Source: Planctomycetota bacterium (GTDB taxonomy: Bacteria; Planctomycetota; UBA1135; GCA-002686595). From it: DNA of 42,025 nt. The stretch covers positions 1 to 42,025 of the forward strand of contig NZBA01000061.1 in assembly GCA_002686265.1 (NCBI GenBank), given 5' to 3'. Of this stretch, positions 1 through 8,908 are shown in pieces. Every line of letters begins with the position of its first letter. Position 1 is the stretch's first letter. Made by a program: the position numbers and the translations under genes. Below the pieces are notes generated by a model. That model did no database searches. It was not told the origin of the DNA and saw only the letters and a list, made by a program, of their open reading frames with translations.

Positions 1-831
1 CTAGAAGGTCTCCGCGATCCACTCGGCGATGGCGTCGCTGTCGTGGTCGCCGATGACGAGATCGGCGGCGGTGCGGGCCTCGTGCATGCCGCTGCCCATG
101 CAGACCGCGAACCCGGAGGCCTCGAACATCTCCAGGTCGTTGGTGGCGTCCCCCACCGCCGCCACGCGCCCGGGGAGGATCCCGTAGCGCTCCTCGACGA
201 ACCGTAGCGCCTCCCCCTTGCCGCGACAGGGCGCGTGCATGTCGCAGACCTGCATCGCGCTCTCGCGGTGCTCGGCGACCAGCGAAAGGGGGAAGTGGGT
301 GTAGGTCGCCGGGTGGGCGACGTGGGCCTCGACCTCCGCCGCCAGGACGCCGGAGTGGGCGTGGGAGGCCGAGAGCCAGGAGACGCGCAGGACGTACTCG
401 ACCGCCAGCTCCGCGCGATCGACCAGCTCGAGCCCTACGAGCCCGCGCAAGGCCCGGCTCTCCGCGTCGGTGCGGGGCTCGAGGGCAAGCTTGCGGTCGC
501 GGGTCATCACCAAGGTCAACAGGTCGCGCTCCGCACTGAATGCCAAGGCGCGCCCCATGGCGGCGTTCGAGAGCACGCGCTCCTCGATCAGGCCGCGGTG
601 CTTCGGGCAGTAGACCGCCGCGCCATTGAAGACCACCGTCGGCGCCGTCAAGCCCAGACCCTCGACGATCGGCAGGGCGGCCTTCGCCGAACGGCCGGTC
701 ACGATCATCACGAGCACGCCGCGCGCCTCGAGCTCGCACAGCGCGACGCGATTGCGCGGGCGCACCTCGCCCCGCCCGTCGAGCAGAGTTCCGTCGAGAT
801 CGAGCAGCAGGGCCTCGTAGGTGGAGCTCAC
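1..831 (-). CDS. HAD-superfamily phosphatase, Cof-like (class IIB)
   Basis: A cytosolic HAD hydrolase of about 276 residues, probably a sugar-phosphate or nucleotide phosphatase; the substrate cannot be told. All four HAD motifs are visible: motif I DLDGTLLDG near the N-terminus with the nucleophile and acid Asp, motif II VTGRS, the Lys of motif III in GKGEALRF, and motif IV GDATNDLEMF. The long region between motifs II and III fits the alpha/beta cap of the Cof/type IIB group, and length is normal for it. The open frame extends 34 codons further upstream, but those codons are Arg-rich and lie inside the preceding gene. I chose the GTG at 831 because it overlaps the upstream TGA as GTGA, which suggests translational coupling to the large secreted protein before it. 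The stop TAG is at the very edge of the window, so the gene is complete. Confidence 0.9.
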   Translation of the reverse strand: MSSTYEALLLDLDGTLLDGRGEVRPRNRVALCELEARGVLVMIVTGRSAKAALPIVEGLGLTAPTVVFNGAAVYCPKHRGLIEERVLSNAAMGRALAFSAERDLLTLVMTRDRKLALEPRTDAESRALRGLVGLELVDRAELAVEYVLRVSWLSASHAHSGVLAAEVEAHVAHPATYTHFPLSLVAEHRESAMQVCDMHAPCRGKGEALRFVEERYGILPGRVAAVGDATNDLEMFEASGFAVCMGSGMHEARTAADLVIGDHDSDAIAEWIAETF

Positions 832-3800
832 GGCAACCGTAGGGCGACGTCTCCCGTTTCTCCGGCCACGACGCGCACCTGTAGAGTGACCAGCGGTCGC
901 TCGGAGCCCTTGACGTGCACCTCGGCTCTCCACATCCCGGGCGCGAGCGATCGCCTGGTGCGCTTCTGCCCAGGGCGCTGACGCATGTTCAGGGGTTTGC
1001 CGCGAGCGGGAATGAGCTTGACCGCGTAGCGCGTCCGATCTCCTGCCACCCCGGCTACGAGCCTGACCCGCAGGCAGCCGGCCGCCTTCATCGTGAAGTC
1101 CTCGTGCGCGAGGGACTCGTCCCGCTGAAGAGGGGCCAGGCTGCGCCTCTGGGTGAGGACGAAGTCACCGCTTGCGGTCAATCGCAGGGCCTGGTCGGGG
1201 TTGACGCCCCGCAGTTCAAAGCGCCCGTCGAGGTCCGTGCGCGTCCCGTCCACGTTCACCATCTCGTAGTCGTAGTCCGTGCCCCCATCTTCCTCGGGGG
1301 TCAGGGTCATCTTGAAATCCGCCGCGGGCAAGCGCCCCTGATCGGATATCACCCCGACCCGCACGGCGAGGTTCGCAAGCGGCAAGCCGTCCTCACCGAC
1401 GACGCGGCCCTCGATCGTGGCCAGGCCCAGCTCGATGCGCCGCTCGCTCCCCCGCGCGGTGAGCTCCACGTCGAACCGCAAGGGATGGTAGCGCTCGGGA
1501 TGGCTGACGAGCAGCGCATAGCGCCCGGCCGGGAAGCCCTCGAAGAGGAAGCGCCCTTCGTGAGAGGAGAGCCGCACGGTCGGACTCTCGTTGAGCGAGC
1601 CCATCATCGCCAGGAAGAAGGCCTCGCCCTCTTCATCGATCCCCATGAGCTGGATCCGCGCGCCGGTGAGAGGCACGCCGCGCTCGAGCACGACGCCGCG
1701 CAGGCTACCGCGGCGCGGCAGGCGCAGGGTGACGCGCAGGTCGTCGCCGCTCCCGACCTCCACGCGGCGCTCGGCGTCGGAGTCGGGCTTCCAGTCGCCG
1801 GCGGCGGACAACCCGAAGGGATCGTCCCCCGAACTCGCCGCGTCCATCGCCGTGAAGGTGTGAGCCCCCGGCTCGAGCTCCTCGAAGACGACCTCGCCGT
1901 GCTCGTCGGAGGTGTGCTTGGGCGGCCCGAAGGTCCCGCTCAGGAAGCCCCGGTTCGGACTCGGCTCACCCGCGACGTGCTTCACCGGCATGCCCTTCAC
2001 GCAGGCACCTTCGGGATCGACCAGCGCCACGACGACCCGCGCGGCCTTCATCAGGCGCAGCTCGAGGATGTTGGGAGTGCCGTTCTCCGAGGTCTCGAGC
2101 TGGGTGGCGGAGGCGCTCGTCTCGCCGGCAACCACCGCCGTGGCCCGCAGGGGCTCGCCCTCGAGGTAGCCGGCCGCCGAAGCGCCGACGAGGCAAACGC
2201 CCGTGAAGGGGGTGGTCACCCGCGCGACGCCGTTCTCGCCACTGCAGGCCCAGCGGTAGCTCGCACCGCCGAAGGGTGAGGGGTCGCGCTCGCGTTCCAA
2301 CAGGGAGCGGAGAGTGCGCTCTTCGGTGGCGGGAACCACGACCACCCGCGCCCCGCTCACCACGGTCCCCAGCGCGCCGTCCACGACCCGGATGACCAAC
2401 TCGGGCGCGAGCACGAGGGTCGCCTCACCCAAGTCGCGCTCTTCTCCGGGCCGCAGTAGCGTCTCCTCAGAGGTCCAATCAGCGAAGCCGGGGGCGTAGA
2501 CCGACAGGGTGACGCGCCCGCCCGTCCCGGGCACCTGCAGGCGATCGAAGACGACCATTCCGTCGGGGTGCTCGTCAACGGGTTCGCCGCCGGCTCCCTC
2601 GAGCAGGCCGTCGCCCGACACGTCCGCGCCCCCCACCGCCCGCACGACGAAGCTCGTCAACGGCGCACCCTGAGCGCCGACAACCCGCAGGCGCAGGCTG
2701 CTCGCGGGTTCGTAGCGCAGCTCGACCGGACGCGGACCGGGCAGGGCGAGCGCGGGCTCGACACCGTCTAGAGACCTCCACTCCCCAGGCGCCTCCCCGT
2801 CAGCGGGACGGGAAGCGCTCAGAAGGTACTGCATGCCCGGTGCGAGGCCACCGATTCGAAAGGCCCCCTCCGGCCCGACCAAGGTGTGCCGCGGCCGGTA
2901 GCGCTCGGCGCCTTCGATGCGGTCGGCGTCAGCCATCGGTTGCTCGTCGGCACGCCGGGCCGTGATCCGCACGCCGCCCGCCCCGGCGGTGTCGAGTCCC
3001 ACAAGGGAACCCGTGATGGCCAGCCCACCGTCGAGCCGGACGACCAGGCCCGTGCGCGTGGTCCCCGCCGGCGCCGTGCGCCCATGCTCCTCGGCGACGC
3101 GGTGCCCGGGCGAATCGAAGATCAAGTGCCAGCTCCCCGGCGCGAGGGTCTCGACCCGGAAGGCCCCGCCGGCGCCGCTCGTGGTCAGGGGAGCGCCGAA
3201 GCCGGGCAGTTCCAGGCGAGCGCTGCCCGCAGCCGGAGTGATCGCGCGCAAGACCTGCACGTCGGCCACACCCAGGCCCTTGGCATCGATGACCTTGCCG
3301 ACTAGGCGCACGCCGCGCTCGATGGACAGGGTCCCCAGATCGAAGCGCTCGTGCTCGGGAACGCGCAGGTCGCCTCGCGAGAGGGGAGCGAAGCCCTCTG
3401 CGAGCACGGCGATCGACAGCATCCCCGGCTCGATGTCCTCGAGGAAGAAGCGGCCCTCCTCGTCCGTCACGCTCTCGCCCAGGATCGCCTGAGCCCAGTC
3501 GGCGTCGACCACTTCGAGGTCCGCCGGTAGGGAGAGCCAGAACTCGCTGCCGCGCAGAAGGACCCGGGCGCCCGCGACCGGAGATCCCCCGGGTGTGACG
3601 ACTCGTCCGAACAGCAGGGAGTCGTACCCGGCCTCACCGCCGCCGTCCTCGGCGGCGGTGGACGGGCCCGCAAGGGCGTCGATGCCCCTGCGCGCCCGCG
3701 CCTCGGCGCCATCGGGGGCGCGCGCATCGCCCGCGTGCGCAGGGCGATCACCAGGCTCCAGCGCGCCGGCCACTCCTCCGGCAACGCCCGCTCCCCCGGC

Positions 3801-3965
3801 CGCCAGGACCGCCGGGGGCGGATCGCCCGCGAGCCCCGCCAGGAGCGTCCAGACCGCCAGCGGGAGGCCGAGGGCCAAACTGAGCAGGCCCAGGTTGCGC
3901 GCGCGAGTGGTCATCGTGGTCGGAGCATCGATTCTACACCAGCGATACGCCCCCCCTCCAGGCAT
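828..3965 (-). CDS. large membrane-anchored carboxypeptidase-regulatory-like repeat protein (copy 2)
   Basis: About 1045 residues: one hydrophobic N-terminal segment (roughly residues 25-45), a low-complexity Ala/Gly/Pro/acidic linker, then a chain of beta-sandwich repeats. Repeats of carboxypeptidase-regulatory type are recognisable from their G-x-V opening and the P-(V/L)-x-G-A-R turn, for example GRVVTPGGSPVAGARV early on, and GVVLERGVPLTGARI and GRVVGEDGLPLANLAV in the C-terminal third, each followed by a DEEGRF or DLDGRF strand. No peptidase active site is seen. It is probably exported and anchored, with the repeats outside the membrane; function unknown. It is a paralogue of the gene directly upstream, in the same order of blocks. 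I placed the start at the ATG that overlaps the upstream stop (TGATG); GGAGG lies 13 nt before it. An ATG at 3914, just before the hydrophobic segment, is an alternative. Confidence 0.88.
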   Translation of the reverse strand: MPGGGAYRWCRIDAPTTMTTRARNLGLLSLALGLPLAVWTLLAGLAGDPPPAVLAAGGAGVAGGVAGALEPGDRPAHAGDARAPDGAEARARRGIDALAGPSTAAEDGGGEAGYDSLLFGRVVTPGGSPVAGARVLLRGSEFWLSLPADLEVVDADWAQAILGESVTDEEGRFFLEDIEPGMLSIAVLAEGFAPLSRGDLRVPEHERFDLGTLSIERGVRLVGKVIDAKGLGVADVQVLRAITPAAGSARLELPGFGAPLTTSGAGGAFRVETLAPGSWHLIFDSPGHRVAEEHGRTAPAGTTRTGLVVRLDGGLAITGSLVGLDTAGAGGVRITARRADEQPMADADRIEGAERYRPRHTLVGPEGAFRIGGLAPGMQYLLSASRPADGEAPGEWRSLDGVEPALALPGPRPVELRYEPASSLRLRVVGAQGAPLTSFVVRAVGGADVSGDGLLEGAGGEPVDEHPDGMVVFDRLQVPGTGGRVTLSVYAPGFADWTSEETLLRPGEERDLGEATLVLAPELVIRVVDGALGTVVSGARVVVVPATEERTLRSLLERERDPSPFGGASYRWACSGENGVARVTTPFTGVCLVGASAAGYLEGEPLRATAVVAGETSASATQLETSENGTPNILELRLMKAARVVVALVDPEGACVKGMPVKHVAGEPSPNRGFLSGTFGPPKHTSDEHGEVVFEELEPGAHTFTAMDAASSGDDPFGLSAAGDWKPDSDAERRVEVGSGDDLRVTLRLPRRGSLRGVVLERGVPLTGARIQLMGIDEEGEAFFLAMMGSLNESPTVRLSSHEGRFLFEGFPAGRYALLVSHPERYHPLRFDVELTARGSERRIELGLATIEGRVVGEDGLPLANLAVRVGVISDQGRLPAADFKMTLTPEEDGGTDYDYEMVNVDGTRTDLDGRFELRGVNPDQALRLTASGDFVLTQRRSLAPLQRDESLAHEDFTMKAAGCLRVRLVAGVAGDRTRYAVKLIPARGKPLNMRQRPGQKRTRRSLAPGMWRAEVHVKGSERPLVTLQVRVVAGETGDVALRLP

Positions 3966-6900
3966 CACGGCAGGCGCACCTCCACCTCGGCGACCTCGCC
4001 CTCGCGCACCTCGACGCGCCGGGGCTCGCTCTCGGGGGGCGCCTGCGCGCCCGGATTCCCGAAGCCGATCGAGCGCGCCGTCCCCTCCCAGGGACCCGGC
4101 CGCAAGCCGCCCAACACAGCCGAGCCGCCGGCCTGGATGAACTGAGAGACGTCGGCGACCTCGAGCTCCTCCTCGCCGGCGAAGGTGGCCTCGGTCATGC
4201 AGAACGACGCGGGCCTGCCGCCGGCATCGACGACCGACAGACGGATGCTCCCGGCGCCCGGCAGGACCAGGTCGACCCGCGAGCGAGTCTCGTCGGCGGC
4301 CAGGTTCAGCGGTTCGCTCCGCGCCGACTGCCGGCCCGCGATGCTCGCCTTCACCTCGAGCTCGAGGCCCGACGCCACGCCGCGCAGGCGATAGCGGCCC
4401 TGGGGATCGGTCGTGGCCGTGGCGTCGCCCTCGCCCGCGCCGATCGTCATCTGCCTGCCGCTGGAGCTCATGCTCAACACTCGCGTGCGGCCTCGAGCCT
4501 CGCCGCCCGACGGCGTGGACCGAATGACCTCCACGCGCGCTCCCGCCAGAGGGTTGCCCTCGCCGTCGCTGACCCGCCCCTCGATGACGGCCAGGTCAAG
4601 GTCCACATCGAAGCGGCCGGCGGCGGCGGCCACCTGCACCTCGAACTCCGAGACCATCGTGCGCGTGGGGTGGGAGACCAGCAGCAGGTAGTCGCCGACG
4701 GTGATCTCCTCCAGCTCGTAGCGACCCGCCGGGTCGGTCTTGGTGTGCGGCCCACCCCCACCCAGGAGCGCGAGAGCCTGTTGATGTGGGTCGGCATCGC
4801 CCTGTGCGGCGGGTGCCAGGGAGACGCGCGCGCCGGACAACGGACGGCCGTCCTCGGTCACGCGTCCGGCGAGGGTTCCACGGGGCTCGCTGACCAGGGT
4901 CAGCTCGAGGGTCGCCCCGTCGATGACGGTCACCTCCTCCCAGCCCTCCTCGTCATCGCCTCCGGCGGGCTCGCCGATCATGATCGTCGCGTTGCCCATG
5001 AAGCCTCCCACTCCCCCGCGCCCATCGGCGGCGAGGCGGAAGCGGTGCACGCCGACGGTCAGCTTGCGATAGACCACACGCCCGTCCTCGTCGCAAGTGC
5101 GCATCCCGTCCCCTCCCGTGCCAGGAGCAGCCCGAGCGGAGCTCGGCCCCCGGTGGCGAACCCGCGCGCCCTCCCGCGGCTGTCCGTCGGCCTCCACGAC
5201 CAGAATCTCGACGCGCCCACCGCGCGAGAGGCGCAGAACGTGCTCGGCGCCGCCGGTCTGGGGCCCGACATCCTCGCCGGGGTGATCGGCGTAGGACTTG
5301 TGAGTGGCCTTCAGCAGACAGGGTCCATCGGAGACCGCGGCCAAGGCGACGCGTCCCCCATCGTCGGTCCGGCCACGCCGCGTCTCGCGCCCGTTGAAGA
5401 AGGCCCCGGCCCCTCCGAACAGCCCCTCTCCCCCCTCGGCCTGCCCGCCTGCGGTCAGGGTGACGCGCGCGCCACTCACCGCGCCCCCGGTCTCGGCGTC
5501 GACGACAAGCACGCGGATCAAGGGCGCGGGCACGAGGCGAATCGTCCCCAGCTCGATCTCCCAGCCCTCGGGGAGCGGGACGGTCTGCTCCCAGGGTAGA
5601 TGGAGCTCGGATCGGACGCGCACGGTCACGCTGTCGATGCCGGACTGGAGCTCGAGGCCGGTGTGGCGAAAGGTCCCGCCGGGATGGTGGGAGAGACGCT
5701 TGCCGTCGGCATCACGCACGGCCTCCGGCCAGGGGGCTCCCACCTCGACGTCGAAGTCGGTGAGCGCGGTCTCCGAGCCAGCCTCGACGACTCTGAAGGC
5801 GAGGGCCAGGCCGTGTTCCAGCTCGAGCACGACTCCCGAATCGCCGCCGGCGGCGACGACCGTGTCCGAGCAGGCTCTTCCGAAGGGAGCGACGCTTTCC
5901 GACTCGAGGATCTTCAGCTCCACCTCGCGCTCAGCGTGCAGGCCGCGCATCAAGAAGCTGCCGTCGGGCTCGATCGAGGCCAGGTGACCGGCTTGGGGGG
6001 AGGCGCCGAGCCCGAACGCGATCCCGCCCGAACCGACCGCTCCCGCGTGAACGACGTAGGCCTCGTGCTCACCGGGCAGGATGCCCAGCACCCGGCCGCT
6101 GATCGCGGCGCCCGGCTCGAGGGTGACGACGATGCCCCCACGGACTTCGCCGGGCGCCTCGGTGACACCCTCGAAGCGCGCGCTGGGGTAGTCGGGATGG
6201 CGCACGTCGATCGCGTAGCGACCGGCGCCTAGCTCGTCGAGCTGAAACCCTCCCCCCGAATCGGTGGTCCCCACCAAGGTGCCCGTCGAACCCTGCATGA
6301 TGATCACGACTCCCGCTCCCTCGGCCGAAGCCACGTGGAGCTCCGCGTCGGCCACACCGCGCCCGACGCTATCGAGCACGTGGCCCGAGAGGAACACGCT
6401 GGGCTCGAGCACGAGATCGCCGAGCTCGAAGGGCGGCGGGCGGGTGCCGCTGCGCTGGATCCGCAGGGGCGCGAAGCCCGCGGCGCGCACAGCGAGTTGG
6501 ACCTGACCGCCCCTGCCCACGACGGATAGCTCGAAGCGTCCGTCGGGGCCGCTCTCGGTGCTGCTGCGCCGGAACCCCCAAGGGCTGTCATCCCCCAGGA
6601 TGTCGATGGCGGCCACCAAGCCGGCGGGGGCGGCGAAGACGCGCGCACCTGACACCGGCTGGCCGAAGGAGCCCACGACGCGGCCGGTCAAGTCCGGACT
6701 CTCCCCCGCGCCCGCCTCCCCGTCGAGTTCCGTCGCCCCCCCGGCGGCGACAGGGGAACGCTCCCCGGCAACGGGTTCGCCCTCACCCGCGACAGGCTGC
6801 GTCGGCGCCTCGATCGAGAGCGACTCGCCGCTGGACGTTGCGGGATCCAGCGCAACGGGCGCGGCGGGGCCCACCGGCGACGCGCCCGGCGGGTCGAGGT

Positions 6901-7039
6901 TCACCAACCACGCCAGCCCCACGGCCAGGAGGCCGATGACGGCGAACAGGGCGACGACCTGGGGCAGGCGCATGGGCGAAGGGGATCGAGGATTCGCGGA
7001 GGGACGCACAGGCTCGGAGATGCGTACGGTTCCCATCAT
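3965..7039 (-). CDS. large membrane-anchored carboxypeptidase-regulatory-like repeat protein (copy 1)
   Basis: About 1024 residues from the chosen ATG. A hydrophobic helix (about residues 27-47) is followed by a 70-residue linker rich in Pro, Ala, Gly and Glu, then serial beta-sandwich repeats: GRVVGSFGQPVSGARVF, GHVLDSVGRGVADAEL, GRVLGILPGEHEAYVV, later GRVTEDGRPLSGARV and GRVSDGEGNPLAGARV, with the typical D-x-x-G-R-(F/Y) strand after each. These match the carboxypeptidase regulatory-like (transthyretin-like) family; no catalytic domain is present. Known relatives are surface or periplasmic proteins of varied role, so the function here is open. It heads a minus-strand run with copy 2 and the HAD phosphatase, joined by 1- and 4-nt overlaps. 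Start choices are ATG at 7039, 7036 or 6973; none has a good ribosome site. Confidence 0.88.
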   Translation of the reverse strand: MMGTVRISEPVRPSANPRSPSPMRLPQVVALFAVIGLLAVGLAWLVNLDPPGASPVGPAAPVALDPATSSGESLSIEAPTQPVAGEGEPVAGERSPVAAGGATELDGEAGAGESPDLTGRVVGSFGQPVSGARVFAAPAGLVAAIDILGDDSPWGFRRSSTESGPDGRFELSVVGRGGQVQLAVRAAGFAPLRIQRSGTRPPPFELGDLVLEPSVFLSGHVLDSVGRGVADAELHVASAEGAGVVIIMQGSTGTLVGTTDSGGGFQLDELGAGRYAIDVRHPDYPSARFEGVTEAPGEVRGGIVVTLEPGAAISGRVLGILPGEHEAYVVHAGAVGSGGIAFGLGASPQAGHLASIEPDGSFLMRGLHAEREVELKILESESVAPFGRACSDTVVAAGGDSGVVLELEHGLALAFRVVEAGSETALTDFDVEVGAPWPEAVRDADGKRLSHHPGGTFRHTGLELQSGIDSVTVRVRSELHLPWEQTVPLPEGWEIELGTIRLVPAPLIRVLVVDAETGGAVSGARVTLTAGGQAEGGEGLFGGAGAFFNGRETRRGRTDDGGRVALAAVSDGPCLLKATHKSYADHPGEDVGPQTGGAEHVLRLSRGGRVEILVVEADGQPREGARVRHRGPSSARAAPGTGGDGMRTCDEDGRVVYRKLTVGVHRFRLAADGRGGVGGFMGNATIMIGEPAGGDDEEGWEEVTVIDGATLELTLVSEPRGTLAGRVTEDGRPLSGARVSLAPAAQGDADPHQQALALLGGGGPHTKTDPAGRYELEEITVGDYLLLVSHPTRTMVSEFEVQVAAAAGRFDVDLDLAVIEGRVSDGEGNPLAGARVEVIRSTPSGGEARGRTRVLSMSSSGRQMTIGAGEGDATATTDPQGRYRLRGVASGLELEVKASIAGRQSARSEPLNLAADETRSRVDLVLPGAGSIRLSVVDAGGRPASFCMTEATFAGEEELEVADVSQFIQAGGSAVLGGLRPGPWEGTARSIGFGNPGAQAPPESEPRRVEVREGEVAEVEVRLP

Positions 7040-7258
7040 GGACCCGTGAGCCCGCGACGGGAAGGAATCCCGGCCTGGGAGCACCGACACGCGGCTCGGG
7101 CGCTTGTCCGTCCCCGGCCACCGTGGGAAGATGCAGCGTCCGGCGGGAATGGGGCGCGAGCCCGCCGCAGGGCGAGAGTGGGCTCACGACCACGGCTCAC
7201 CTGCGTACGATGCCGCGAGCCTCCCCGCGCCCGAATGCCACCCAGGAGCATGAGCAAG
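7040..7258. promoter_or_regulatory. divergent intergenic region
   Basis: This 219-nt gap separates two divergent gene runs, so it should hold promoters for both directions. I see no convincing -35/-10 pair or operator; the only clear signal is the ribosome site near its right end. Confidence 0.35.
7244..7248 (+). promoter_or_regulatory. ribosome binding site deciding the start at 7259
   Basis: AGGAG sits 10 nt before the ATG at 7259 and only 1 nt before the in-frame ATG at 7250. This favours 7259 as the start, which also gives a compact signal peptide. Confidence 0.55.
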
Positions 7259-8890
7259 ATGACGCCGCCCACCCGCTCGATCGCCCTGGCGCTGATCGCC
7301 TGCGCCGCCCTCGCCTCCGCCGCCTCGGCCCAGGCCCCGAAGGCGGGCAAGTTCTTCGAGGACTCCGTCGACCTCGGGTTCAAGGTCAAGATGCCCGACA
7401 AGTGGGACTTCACGCCTCCCCGGCCCGGCGAGAAGAACCTGATCGGCAAGTACACACCGCCCTACACCAAGTACATCAACCTCTCCGGCACGGAGATCCT
7501 GTGGCTCGAGGCCTACCTGATCAAGTTCGACCGGCGCGGCGAAGAGGAGCAGTCGGCGCGCGAAGAAGCCCTCGGCACGGAGAGCTTGATGGAGTGGATC
7601 GAGAGCAGCACGCACTTCGGCGGCAGCGGCTACCGACCGACGCGGGAGAAGGAGACCAAGGTCTCGCGCGTGCCCGCCACCGAGTACCTGATCACCGGCA
7701 CGGGGCAGGGCGGGACGGAGTTCCAGGTCTACGCCATGGTGTACCGCCTGCAGCCGGAGGTGGACGTGGCCGTCGTGTTCGACGGCCCCGGCGGCCGCAC
7801 GAAGTGGCGCAAGTACGAGGGCAGCTTCAAGAGGATGGCCAAGTCGTTCAAGCCGATCGAGGTCGAGCAGCTCGACTACAGCGGCCCGCGCAGCGACGAC
7901 AGCGCCTACCGCTCGCGCAAGCGCGCCCAACTCGAGAAGGAGGTCGCCCTCAGCCAGGGCGGGAAGAACCCCTGGGCCCTCTACGAGACGCCGAACTACT
8001 TCATCATCTCCAACGTCGACGACCGACAGTTCTTGCGCGAGCTCCAAGATCGCATCGAGGCCATCCGCGCGGTCTACGAGGAGATGTACCCCTGGGAGCA
8101 GGCGGACCGCCTGCGCCTCGAGCGACGGGAACGCGAGAAGGAGGAGAAGGCGGACGGGGAAGACGCCGAACCGGCGGAGGAGCGAGACGCCGAGGAAGAA
8201 GCCGGGGATGACGAACCCGAGGTCGGGCGCACGGCGGCGGCCGAGGCGACGCCGCGCGAGCGCTCACGCTGCAGCGTTGTGCGCGTGTGCGCCAAGCAGA
8301 GCGAGTACAGCGAGTACGGCGGACCCGGCGGCTCGGCCGGGTACTGGGCCTGGGTCCATGAGGAGCTCGTGCTCTATGACGACAAGGCCGGCGGTGGACG
8401 AGGCGACACCTGGGCCGTCCTCAACCACGAGGCCTTCCACCAGTACATCTTCTACCTCTACGGGAAGCTCTCTCCCCACAGCTGGTACAACGAGGGCCAC
8501 GGCGACTTCTTCAGCGGCCACGAGTACAAGCACAAGCGCTTCGTCCTCAAGCCCTTCGACTGGCGCGTGCGCACCATCCAACAAGCGATCCGCGACGGCA
8601 AGCACGTCCCGCTGAAGGACCTCGTCCGCTTCACGCAGAGGGAGTACTACGGAAACAACAAGTACGGCGTCGGTGGCGGACAGAACTACGCCCAGGGCTG
8701 GTCGTTCGTCTACTTCCTGCGCACGGGCAAGAAGAGCTCGTCGAAGTGGAACAAGGCTTGGGACGACGTCCTCGACGTGTACTTCACGACCCTCGCCTCC
8801 ACCGCCGACCTCGACCAGGCCGTCGAGAGAGCCTTCGCGGGCGTCGACTGGAACGAGCTCGAGGAAGCCTGGAAACAGCACACGCTCTAG
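7259..8890 (+). CDS. secreted HExxH metallopeptidase-like protein (DUF1570-like)
   Basis: About 543 residues. A classical signal peptide is visible (MTPPTRSIALALIACAALA, cleavage near ASAQA), so the product is exported. The C-terminal half carries HEAFH at residues 390-394 and a downstream WYNEGHGDFF with Glu412, the arrangement of a gluzincin zinc site (two His plus a later Glu). This fits the DUF1570-type proteins that are frequent in Planctomycetota; whether it is an active protease is unproven. A strongly charged stretch rich in Glu, Asp and Arg (about residues 285-325) separates the N-terminal region from the catalytic-like part. It is followed after 18 nt by a second protein with the same HExxH layout, so the two probably arose by duplication and may act together. 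Several in-frame starts exist upstream (7046, 7235, 7250); the ribosome site supports 7259. Confidence 0.88.
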   Translation: MTPPTRSIALALIACAALASAASAQAPKAGKFFEDSVDLGFKVKMPDKWDFTPPRPGEKNLIGKYTPPYTKYINLSGTEILWLEAYLIKFDRRGEEEQSAREEALGTESLMEWIESSTHFGGSGYRPTREKETKVSRVPATEYLITGTGQGGTEFQVYAMVYRLQPEVDVAVVFDGPGGRTKWRKYEGSFKRMAKSFKPIEVEQLDYSGPRSDDSAYRSRKRAQLEKEVALSQGGKNPWALYETPNYFIISNVDDRQFLRELQDRIEAIRAVYEEMYPWEQADRLRLERREREKEEKADGEDAEPAEERDAEEEAGDDEPEVGRTAAAEATPRERSRCSVVRVCAKQSEYSEYGGPGGSAGYWAWVHEELVLYDDKAGGGRGDTWAVLNHEAFHQYIFYLYGKLSPHSWYNEGHGDFFSGHEYKHKRFVLKPFDWRVRTIQQAIRDGKHVPLKDLVRFTQREYYGNNKYGVGGGQNYAQGWSFVYFLRTGKKSSSKWNKAWDDVLDVYFTTLASTADLDQAVERAFAGVDWNELEEAWKQHTL

Positions 8891-8908
8891 ACCACGAGCG
8901 TTGACGAG

